From assembly GCA_047639575.1 (NCBI GenBank), contig JBLIOB010000279.1:1-5593 (forward strand): 5,593 bases of DNA. The letters are read 5' to 3'. Shown here piece after piece: positions 1-5,593 of the stretch. Made by a program: the position numbers and the translations under genes. The stretch is from JBLIOB01 sp047639575. GTDB lineage: Bacteria; Bacteroidota; Bacteroidia; Flavobacteriales_D; Parvicellaceae. Position 1 is the stretch's first letter. Each line of letters opens with the position of its first letter. Under the pieces are notes generated by a model, which saw nothing but the letters and a program-made list of their open reading frames with translations, was not told the DNA's origin and made no database searches.

Positions 1-1374
1 GGGGTGGTTCGGTCTTTTACTGCCTCTCTCTTTTTGATCTCAAGAGGATTGGCGGCAGGAATTACAATTTATGCTCCGGCAATTATTCTCTCAACCCTAT
101 TGGGATGGAACTTACAATTAACCTGTTTGTTGATTGGAGCCTTGGTAATCGTTTATACTGTTTCAGGCGGTAGTAGAGCCGTATCGCTAACCCAAAAATG
201 GCAAATGGGCGTAATTATGGGTGGAATGTTTATCGCATTTTATTACGTAGTTCAGAGTTTCCCAGATACAGTTGGATTTTCAGAGGGGATCGATATTGCA
301 GGAAACTTAGGCAAGATGAATGTCATTAGTCTTTCTACAGATTTATCGGAACGATACACGCTGTTGTCAGGTTTAACTGCAGGTTTGTTTCTCTTTGTCT
401 CTTACTTTGGAACGGATCAATCTCAAGTACAAAGATACCTAGGTGGAAAGTCTTTAAAAGAGTCACGAATGGGATTGATGTTTAATGGCTTGGTGAAAAT
501 CCCGATGCAGTTCTTTATTCTATTGATTGGGGTAATGGTTTTTGTATCGTTTCAATTCAACAAACCTCCAATTATTTTTAATGCAGCTGCGGTAAATGTT
601 ACAGAAGAGCAAAGCGTAGAATTATCCGTAATTGAAAGTCAGTACGACATTGTTTTTGACCAGAAAAAGGAACTATTAGAATCTAAAGATCAGGCCTTTG
701 TTTTTGATCAAGTCAGATTGCTTCAAGTTGCACAAGATTCGATAAGAACTTCTTATAAAGACAGACTAGTTTCTTATGACATTGATTACGCGCCAAAGGA
801 TAGTGATTATATCTTTTTGTCTTTTGTACTTAATTACCTCCCAACAGGATTAATTGGACTGTTGTTAGCGGTTATATTCTCTGCTGCAATGTCTTCCACG
901 GCAGGAGAGCTTAATGCCCTAGCGGCCACCACAACAATAGATTTCTACAAGAAGTATTGGTCTAAATCGGATGACGAAAAGAAGGACTTACGGGTAAGTA
1001 AATTATTAACGGTAGGTTGGGGCTGCTCGGCAATTGTCATAGCCCTGGTTGCTGGTCTATTTGAAAACTTAATTGAGCTGGTAAACTTACTTGGCTCGTT
1101 GTTCTATGGAACAATTTTAGGCGTTTTCTTGCTGGCGTTCTTCTTCAAAAGAGTAATGGGAAGAGGGGCATTAGTAGGAGGGATTGTAGGCCAAATATCT
1201 GTGGTACTCCTTCATTTTCTTACCGTCTATGAAGTGGTTTCAGGAGTCGGATATTTGTGGTACAACGTAATTGGTTGTACGATTGTAATTGTGATTGGGA
1301 TTTTGGCGCACTGGATCTTCTTTTCTAGAAATCAGGAAGGCATGAAAAAAGTGAATGATAGTACCAACCATTAA
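1..1374 (+). CDS. Sodium:solute symporter (SSS family), 5'-truncated
   Basis: Inner-membrane transporter of the SSS family (LeuT fold), which uses the sodium gradient to import a small solute; the substrate cannot be read from the sequence. The frame is open to the left edge, so the GTG at 4 is not the true start: about 457 codons are present and the family usually has 500-600 residues, so the first few membrane helices are missing. Visible family marks are GGSRAV at 166-183, GTDQSQVQRYL at 409-441, and the helix with FSAAMSSTAGELNALA at 877-924. There the Ser-Ser pair (892-897), Asn (913-915) and Asp (940-942) line up, from memory of NIS, with residues implicated in Na+ coordination. Hydrophobic helices continue to about 1320, followed by a short charged cytoplasmic tail. 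A hydrophilic stretch of about 83 residues at 559-807 sits in a loop that is much shorter in NIS. Its TAA stop overlaps the stop of the convergent gene. Confidence 0.93.
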   Translation, partial: GVVRSFTASLFLISRGLAAGITIYAPAIILSTLLGWNLQLTCLLIGALVIVYTVSGGSRAVSLTQKWQMGVIMGGMFIAFYYVVQSFPDTVGFSEGIDIAGNLGKMNVISLSTDLSERYTLLSGLTAGLFLFVSYFGTDQSQVQRYLGGKSLKESRMGLMFNGLVKIPMQFFILLIGVMVFVSFQFNKPPIIFNAAAVNVTEEQSVELSVIESQYDIVFDQKKELLESKDQAFVFDQVRLLQVAQDSIRTSYKDRLVSYDIDYAPKDSDYIFLSFVLNYLPTGLIGLLLAVIFSAAMSSTAGELNALAATTTIDFYKKYWSKSDDEKKDLRVSKLLTVGWGCSAIVIALVAGLFENLIELVNLLGSLFYGTILGVFLLAFFFKRVMGRGALVGGIVGQISVVLLHFLTVYEVVSGVGYLWYNVIGCTIVIVIGILAHWIFFSRNQEGMKKVNDSTNH

Positions 1375-2063
1375 AGCTGCAATTTGCTTTCCGCTTTCTT
1401 CTTTTTCTTAAACTTCAATAAGTAAGAGCCCGAAGCACTGATTATATGCATATTAAATCGGTCACTTAGAGCGAGCCGATTAATGCGAATATACTTAACG
1501 GCTATGTCAAGTCTCTTGTTTACTCGATATTCAAGTCCACTGTAGATCCGATATCGATCGAAATGAACTCCTTGCGTATCAACTAAACGTAAAAACCATT
1601 CATTTGCCACAAACCCAGTTAGTTTTTTAATAATTTTTCGCTCAATCTTTATCATGAAACGATTTACTGGATTGGCTTGTTCTAGAAATTGATATGTTGT
1701 TTGAAATCTGTTTCGAAAAGAGAAATTGAATTTTTTTATTTTCTGGTAGTATTTGGCATCAAGTATATACCGATAACTCTGTACTCCATTACCATCTATA
1801 TTTGGTTCATATGTTGATCGTAAACCCAAGGAGAACTTAAAATGTTTATTTAGCTTGTAGCTTGTACCAACTTGTACAATGAAACTTTCTAGGTCTTCAC
1901 TATTGTTATCTGTTCGGTGCGAGAGGTTAAAAAATGGCCTGAAATCTCCCAATTTGTAGGAGATTTTAGCTTTAGACCAAATCCCAAAATCTTGGTTAAC
2001 CGATTGCGCAGTTAACCCAAAGGAAGTTAGTAACAACGCAAATGTGAGATAGAACCGAATCAT
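1371..2063 (-). CDS. DUF2490-like outer-membrane beta protein
   Basis: Predicted secreted or outer-membrane protein of 230 residues. A Sec signal peptide covers residues 1-19 (MIRFYLTFALLLTSFGLTA, likely cleaved before Gln20). The mature part is a series of amphipathic beta strands rich in aromatic and basic residues, with the layout I associate with Bacteroidota DUF2490: an early W29 and YKL, F44 and R50 in the second strand, SYKLNKHFKFSLGLR at 68-82, a YRY-x-LD segment near 97-102 followed by FRNRFQ near 116-121, then WFLR, RYRIYSGLEYRVNKRL and KYIR strands. This suggests a small beta barrel; the biochemical role of the family is unknown to me. The start is fixed by an ATGA overlap with the lipoprotein gene upstream, implying translational coupling. 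The C-terminus does not end on an aromatic strand residue but carries a Lys-rich tail after F218. Family assignment rests on recognised pattern, not a search. Confidence 0.75.
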   Translation of the reverse strand: MIRFYLTFALLLTSFGLTAQSVNQDFGIWSKAKISYKLGDFRPFFNLSHRTDNNSEDLESFIVQVGTSYKLNKHFKFSLGLRSTYEPNIDGNGVQSYRYILDAKYYQKIKKFNFSFRNRFQTTYQFLEQANPVNRFMIKIERKIIKKLTGFVANEWFLRLVDTQGVHFDRYRIYSGLEYRVNKRLDIAVKYIRINRLALSDRFNMHIISASGSYLLKFKKKKKAESKLQL

Positions 2064-2458
2064 TTCTTAATCACGATTATTTCACCTATGTCCATGACGT
2101 CTTCTTTACCGGCAATGTTAACTTCAAATAAGATGCTGCTGTCTCTAGGCGCAACCATATTTTGAATATGATCGGAATAAAGAAAAACCTTGTAATTTCC
2201 GGGATATAGGTATTTAAACTGAAAACTGCCGTCAAAGCTTGTTTTGATGTCATCGTCAATCTGATTACTATTATCGCCATAAATAATCGAGATTTCTTGA
2301 TCTGTACCTATATAACTACCCTCGATTTGTCCAAAGACATCCACTTTATTTATGGTAACATTTCCTTTAATTACTCCTTTGCCGCCATACCCTGGGGATT
2401 TTGAGCATCCAAAAAAACAAATTGCCGAAGCCATAATAATTGCGTAAACACGTGTCAT
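2060..2458 (-). CDS. Small lipoprotein with transthyretin/carboxypeptidase-regulatory-like domain
   Basis: Predicted lipoprotein of 132 residues. Residues 1-17 form a short hydrophobic signal ending in a lipobox-like FFGC with Cys18 as the lipidated residue. The box is loose (Phe where Leu/Ala/Ser is commoner), and a start at the internal Met9 would leave too short a signal, so Met1 is preferred. The mature protein has a glycine-rich linker (19-28), a strand VIKGNVTI (29-36), and the pattern TSFDGSFQFKYLYPGNYKVF (73-92). That pattern matches the T-x-x-x-G-x-F-x-F-x-x-L-x-P-G-x-Y-x-V signature of transthyretin-like or carboxypeptidase-regulatory-like beta sandwiches common in Bacteroidota envelope proteins. 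An acidic loop with DDD lies at 68-70. No catalytic residues are recognised; a structural or accessory role beside the downstream DUF2490-like protein is inference. Its TGA overlaps that gene's ATG. It is the first gene of the minus-strand pair. Confidence 0.72.
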   Translation of the reverse strand: MTRVYAIIMASAICFFGCSKSPGYGGKGVIKGNVTINKVDVFGQIEGSYIGTDQEISIIYGDNSNQIDDDIKTSFDGSFQFKYLYPGNYKVFLYSDHIQNMVAPRDSSILFEVNIAGKEDVMDIGEIIVIKK

Positions 2459-2599
2459 AATCTAAAGGGTATAAATTTCAAAGCGTCAAGGTATTGAAAT
2501 TCCAATAATTGTAAGTTTTTCTAAGCTTAATTTACACTTTAGTGGCTTGGAATTATTATCTTCTCATCGTTTTAACACGTCTGTCTAAGAGCGCCAAGC
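2459..2599. promoter_or_regulatory. Divergent intergenic region, presumed back-to-back promoters
   Basis: This 141-bp AT-rich gap is the only non-coding DNA in the window and separates the minus-strand lipoprotein gene from the + strand secreted-protein genes, so both transcripts should begin here. I could not find a full Bacteroidota promoter (TTTG, about 19 bp, TAnnTTTG) on either strand. The closest + strand -7-like box is TAAGTTTT at 2512-2519, with TTG at 2494-2496, a spacing that is too short. An 8-bp inverted repeat, AATTCCAA at 2498-2505 and TTGGAATT at 2547-2554, lies in the middle. Neither flanking start has a purine-rich Shine-Dalgarno site, which is usual in this phylum. Confidence 0.35.
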
Positions 2600-3736
2600 A
2601 TGAATAAAGTAGTTTTTCTAATAATCTTGACTTTCCTCAATGGCCATTTATTTGGCCAATTCTGTACCAGCGTTGGTCCTAGCTCCAATATTGATTCAAA
2701 TGTTGAATCAGTTGGATTAACTGGCGAAGGAGGAGCTAACATCAGTTATGTTGGTTGCCCTGGAGTTATTGGTTTACAAGATCTAACAGCTAACTCTGCC
2801 ACACTCAATTCAGGAGGGAATTATACATTAAACGTACAGTTCGGGACATGCGGGAATAATTATAATGGCGCAGGAGAGGCTTGGATCGATTATAATTTTG
2901 ATCAAGTTTTTGACCCTAGTGAATCTCTTGGCACGTGGACTGGGATTCCTCCAGTTTCTATGAGTAATTTTAATTTTACCGTTCCTGCAGGAGCTTTTAA
3001 CGGAACGACTCGAATGAGAATAATTCAACAAGAAAATGGATCTATACCTTTAGACCCTTGCGCTACTTTCTCGTGGGGATCTACGATGGATTTCACAATT
3101 GAAATTCAAAACGGAGTTGATTGTTCAAGTTATTTTGGCGATGACGCTAGTGACGCAATAGAGGTTTCCGCATTGCCTTATACAGATGTACATTCAACTG
3201 CTATTTGTTACACGAGTGTTTCGACCGTTTACCCTTCACCAGATGTTTTTTATAGGGTTATTTTGGATGGCACCGTAGACCAATTAACAGTTTCATCGTG
3301 CGGCTCTTTATTCGACACCTACCTGACAATATACAATGGAGCATTAACTCCAATATTTTTTAGTGATGACGCAGTGAGCTGCGCGCCACAATCAGAGGTT
3401 ACCTTTTCTACTTTTGGCTTGGACACTGTTTTCGTCTCAATAGAGGGCTGGAATTTGGATAAAGGTGATTATACGCTTAATGTTTATCAATCTACCGTCT
3501 CGGTTAACGAAAACAGTGCAAGCCAATTCCAAATTTATCCAAACCCTGCGATGAACATTATTCGAATCGATGGTCTCACCAATGGTACCGTTGGACTTTA
3601 CAATCAACAAGGTAAAATGCTTATGAAAGAATCATACAATGGAGAATTGGACATAAGTAGGTTTAGCGCAGGAATTTATTATTTAGAAATTAAATCTGAA
3701 GGAGATCAGATTCATAAAAAATTAGTAATAGAATGA
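2600..3736 (+). CDS. Secreted GEVED + PPC-like protein with T9SS sorting domain
   Basis: Modular secreted protein of 378 residues. A Sec signal peptide occupies residues 1-19 (likely cleaved before Gln20). Residues 21-170 resemble a GEVED domain: an FC start, a WIDYNFDQVFD segment at 95-105 whose Asp97, Asn99 and Asp101 look like a calcium-binding loop, FTVPAGAFNGTTRMRI at 126-141, and a closing WGSTMDFTIEI where the usual GEVEDY signature has decayed. Residues 174-297 resemble a PPC-like beta sandwich (DDASDAIEV, then FYRV, SSCGSLFDTYLTIYNG, and DYTLNV). Residues 302-378 are a type A T9SS C-terminal domain (YPNP at 313-316, LYNQQGK, SAGIYYLEI, KKLVIE), so the protein should cross the outer membrane by T9SS and be anchored or released. 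No catalytic motif is seen; binding or adhesion is inference. The ATG at 2600 directly precedes the signal peptide. It is the first gene of a + strand run, and its TGA overlaps the next ATG. Confidence 0.86.
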   Translation: MNKVVFLIILTFLNGHLFGQFCTSVGPSSNIDSNVESVGLTGEGGANISYVGCPGVIGLQDLTANSATLNSGGNYTLNVQFGTCGNNYNGAGEAWIDYNFDQVFDPSESLGTWTGIPPVSMSNFNFTVPAGAFNGTTRMRIIQQENGSIPLDPCATFSWGSTMDFTIEIQNGVDCSSYFGDDASDAIEVSALPYTDVHSTAICYTSVSTVYPSPDVFYRVILDGTVDQLTVSSCGSLFDTYLTIYNGALTPIFFSDDAVSCAPQSEVTFSTFGLDTVFVSIEGWNLDKGDYTLNVYQSTVSVNENSASQFQIYPNPAMNIIRIDGLTNGTVGLYNQQGKMLMKESYNGELDISRFSAGIYYLEIKSEGDQIHKKLVIE

Positions 3737-4938
3737 AATTATTAATCAAGTTATCGACTGTTATAATTTTATTATTGACAGTGAATTCTGCATTCGCAGA
3801 CGCATGGGAACAACGGTCCAGTTTTGGAGGTGTGGGTCGACATAGAGGAACAGCATTTTCGATTCAGGATAAAGGGTATATGGGCTTAGGACACATTAAT
3901 TCTGTTGTAAATACTGTTTACGAAGATATTTGGGAATATGATCCAGGGTCAGATACTTGGACTCAAAAAGCCAACTTTGCAGGAGGACCAAGATATCATG
4001 CAGTTTCATTTTCGATTGGGAATAAAGCATATTGCGGAACAGGTAGAAGCGCGTCTGCGTTAAATTTTAGTGATATGTACGAGTATGACCCTGTTACGAA
4101 TGTCTGGACTCAAATGTCCGATATTGCAGGAGTAGGACGTACGGGAGGAACTGCTTTTACCATTAACGGAAAAGGATATGTAGGTTGCGGAAGTGTCGCA
4201 TCTGCCGGAGCAAATGACTTCTACGAGTACGATGCTACAACTGATTCTTGGTCCATGATTGCTCAGTTTCCAGGGCCAGGTAGAAATACTGGTGTTTCTT
4301 TTTCAATTGGAAATAAGGGATATTATGGAACTGCGTTTGGAGATTATGGAGCAGGAAATGATTTTTGGGAATATAAGCCATCGACTGACCAATGGCTTCA
4401 ATTAGCAGATGTAGGACCGACTGCAAGAGCAGGGGCTTCTGGATTTGCCATCCAAGGGAAAGGATATATCCTCACTGGCACCAATTGGGGCACTGGAGAG
4501 AATTTTAAAGATGTGTGGGAATTCAATCCACTAACAAACTCATGGCGACAGTTACAAGATTTTCCTGGTTCAACGCGTAGATTTCTAGAATGTTTCTCCA
4601 TAGGAAACATCGGGTATTGTGGCATTGGCACCAACGGAATTAACTTCAGAGATTTTTGGAGTTTCGATGCAAGTACTGTTGGCTTTGATGAAGTCGAAGA
4701 GGTGGTTGTTTCAGTTTATCCCAATCCGACATCAAATGAAATTCGATTTAACTACAGTCAGACTATGTCTGAGGCTAGTGTGACGCTTTATAATTTGAAC
4801 GGTAAAAAAGTAAAGGATGTTCAAATTGATCAATCCAACACAATTAGCTGCGCAGACCTAAGTAATGGAACATATGTCTATCAATTTTACAACGATTCAA
4901 AATTTGTTTCTCAAGGAAAAATTGTAGTGACTAAATGA
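3733..4938 (+). CDS. Six-bladed kelch propeller protein with T9SS sorting domain
   Basis: Secreted protein of 401 residues. The signal peptide covers 1-22 (AFA before Asp23). Residues 25-315 form six kelch-like repeats of 48-51 residues, each starting at a tryptophan (W25, 76, 125, 173, 221, 271), with a GxxR-type arginine (R36, 87, 136, 184, 232, 282), an F-[ST/A]-I-x-x-K/I-x-Y strand and an aromatic D/E-[FY]-[NDK]-P/A-x-T turn. Six repeats would close a six-bladed beta propeller of the kelch/galactose-oxidase type, with the N-terminal W25 strand completing the last blade. No copper-ligand set typical of galactose oxidase is recognised, so a binding or scaffold role is more likely than catalysis. 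Residues 327-401 are a T9SS type A sorting domain (YPNP at 329-332, LYNLNGK, DLSNGTYVYQF, KIVVTK). ATGA overlaps at both ends suggest translational coupling with both neighbours. The downstream gene is a paralog. Confidence 0.93.
   Translation: MKLLIKLSTVIILLLTVNSAFADAWEQRSSFGGVGRHRGTAFSIQDKGYMGLGHINSVVNTVYEDIWEYDPGSDTWTQKANFAGGPRYHAVSFSIGNKAYCGTGRSASALNFSDMYEYDPVTNVWTQMSDIAGVGRTGGTAFTINGKGYVGCGSVASAGANDFYEYDATTDSWSMIAQFPGPGRNTGVSFSIGNKGYYGTAFGDYGAGNDFWEYKPSTDQWLQLADVGPTARAGASGFAIQGKGYILTGTNWGTGENFKDVWEFNPLTNSWRQLQDFPGSTRRFLECFSIGNIGYCGIGTNGINFRDFWSFDASTVGFDEVEEVVVSVYPNPTSNEIRFNYSQTMSEASVTLYNLNGKKVKDVQIDQSNTISCADLSNGTYVYQFYNDSKFVSQGKIVVTK
3805..4677 (+). repeat. Six kelch-type coding repeats of the first kelch gene
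   Basis: Six protein-level repeats with periods of 51, 49, 48, 48 and 50 codons begin at the tryptophan codons 3805, 3958, 4105, 4249, 4393 and 4543. They are diverged in DNA and recognisable mainly by the spaced Trp, Arg, Lys-x-Tyr and Asp/Glu-Phe/Tyr positions, so they are old structural repeats rather than recent tandem duplications. Confidence 0.88.
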
Positions 4939-5593
4939 GATTCGTTTTACTAAACATCATTTTATTAATGGCCCTGGGTTCTTTTTCTCAAGGACCAAAC
5001 TCTTGGGAACCTAGTGTAGATTTTGCATCTGGTCAAAGGGATCGAACTGTGGCTTTTAGTGTACACGGGAAGGGTTATGTTTCATGTGGGGTGGACACGG
5101 CAGATATCGTACACAATGATTTATGGGAGTTTGATGCCACTACACAAGCATGGACGCAAAAAGCCAATTTACCAGGTAGCCCTCGTAGAAACGCAGTCGC
5201 TTTTACAATTAACGATTTCGGTTATGTAGGAACAGGGGTAGATAATGTTTCAGCCCCGGCAGGTAATATCTTAAATGATTTTTGGAAATACAATGCACTT
5301 ACCAACTCATGGTTGAGTATTGCAAGTTTCCCTGGAGGAACGGGAACAGGAGTGTATTTTTCCACGGCTTTTACAGGGATTGACAAAGGATATGTGTGCT
5401 CAGGAAAAATTGGTCCAGACAGTTATATTGATGAAATGTGGGAGTATAAACCTTCAATAGATCAATGGACACAACGCGCGGATTTTCCTGGTGGGCCAAG
5501 GTTTCACATGGTTAGTTATAGCGTAAGTGGTAGAGCTTTTATTGGGCTTGGTGCAAATGAAGATGTGTATTTAAATGACTGGTGGGAATACCA
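4935..5593 (+). CDS. Second kelch-repeat secreted protein, 3'-truncated by window end
   Basis: An open frame starts at the ATG that overlaps the TGA of the preceding kelch gene (ATGA at 4935-4938) and continues without a stop for 219 codons to the right edge. A signal peptide MRFVLLNIILLMALGSFS precedes Gln19 or Gly20. Four kelch-like repeats are visible, starting at W24, W73, W126 and W178, with GYVSCG, GYVGTG, GYVCSG and AFIGLG strands and aromatic turns such as DLWEFDATT and DFWKYNALT. The second repeat shares WTQKAN, then PR, then NAV or HAV, with repeat 2 of the upstream protein, showing that the two genes are paralogs. Arginines R35, R84 and R189 mark blades 1, 2 and 4; blade 3 has GGTGTG instead. 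Two more blades and a T9SS sorting domain are expected beyond the edge but are not seen. The role is probably the same class of surface or secreted binding protein as its neighbour; function unknown. Confidence 0.92.
   Translation, partial: MRFVLLNIILLMALGSFSQGPNSWEPSVDFASGQRDRTVAFSVHGKGYVSCGVDTADIVHNDLWEFDATTQAWTQKANLPGSPRRNAVAFTINDFGYVGTGVDNVSAPAGNILNDFWKYNALTNSWLSIASFPGGTGTGVYFSTAFTGIDKGYVCSGKIGPDSYIDEMWEYKPSIDQWTQRADFPGGPRFHMVSYSVSGRAFIGLGANEDVYLNDWWEY
5004..5593 (+). repeat. Four kelch-type coding repeats (array cut by window end)
   Basis: Protein-level repeats begin at the tryptophan codons 5004, 5151, 5310 and 5466, with periods of 49, 53 and 52 codons, longer on average than those in the upstream gene. 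The third unit is the most divergent and lacks the arginine found in the others. Confidence 0.82.

Noticed and set aside
4..6. GTG at 4 as the start codon of the symporter gene
   Set aside because: The frame is open through position 1, the protein would begin inside the conserved membrane core, and the family is longer, so the real start lies left of the window.
1373..1397. AAAGC/GCTTT hairpin followed by a T-rich stretch as a terminator for the symporter gene
   Set aside because: The stem has only 5 bp and is AT-rich, and the T-rich stretch is explained by the antisense of lysine codons in the convergent gene.
2086..2280. A 64-codon minus-strand frame inside the lipoprotein gene
   Set aside because: It lies wholly within the lipoprotein gene in another frame, and its product shows no recognisable features.
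2494..2519. TTG and TAAGTTTT as a + strand Bacteroidota promoter
   Set aside because: The -7-like box lacks the final G and the 15-nt spacing is shorter than the usual approximately 19; it remains only a weak candidate.
4235..4634. Minus-strand open frames across the first kelch gene
   Set aside because: They mirror the repetitive kelch coding sequence, have no signal peptide or domain pattern, and have no gene context.
3805..4677. Galactose oxidase-type enzyme activity for the kelch protein
   Set aside because: The propeller fold is shared, but I see no Tyr/Cys/His copper-site arrangement or extra domains; the kelch fold alone does not imply catalysis.
5023..5229. A 68-codon + strand open frame inside the second kelch gene
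   Set aside because: It is in a different frame from the clear kelch protein, which has a signal peptide and repeats, so it is a shadow.

Overview
The window looks like Bacteroidota DNA, most likely a Flavobacteriales-type marine or freshwater bacterium. The evidence is AT-rich sequence, start codons without clear Shine-Dalgarno sites, a DUF2490-like outer-membrane protein, and secreted proteins ending in the type IX secretion (T9SS) C-terminal sorting domain (YPNP, then LYNxxGK, then SxGxY, then a short basic and hydrophobic end). No RNA gene, CRISPR array, insertion sequence or attachment site is visible.

Layout from left to right: (1) the 3' part of a sodium:solute symporter gene on the + strand, entering from the left edge. 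(2) Two minus-strand genes, transcribed toward the symporter: a small lipoprotein with a transthyretin/carboxypeptidase-regulatory-like fold, then a DUF2490-type outer-membrane beta protein. They overlap by 4 nt (ATGA), and the second converges on the symporter gene with both stop codons inside one TTAA. (3) A 141-bp divergent intergenic region, the only non-coding gap. (4) A + strand run of three genes for secreted proteins, each joined to the next by an ATGA overlap: a GEVED + PPC-like protein with a T9SS sorting domain, a six-bladed kelch propeller with a T9SS sorting domain, and a second kelch protein that runs off the right edge after four blades. This last gene has no stop in the window, but its start, signal peptide and repeats are clear.

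How the genes may work together is inference. The three + strand genes look like one operon making Sec-exported proteins for the cell surface or medium through T9SS. The two minus-strand genes look like a co-translated envelope pair. No enzyme active site is visible in any of the five envelope or secreted proteins, so a biochemical function cannot be assigned. The symporter is a standard transporter whose substrate cannot be read from the sequence. I found no convincing evidence of a novel defence, mobile or RNA-based system. The most notable aspects are the tight translational coupling of modular T9SS proteins and the tandem kelch paralogs.
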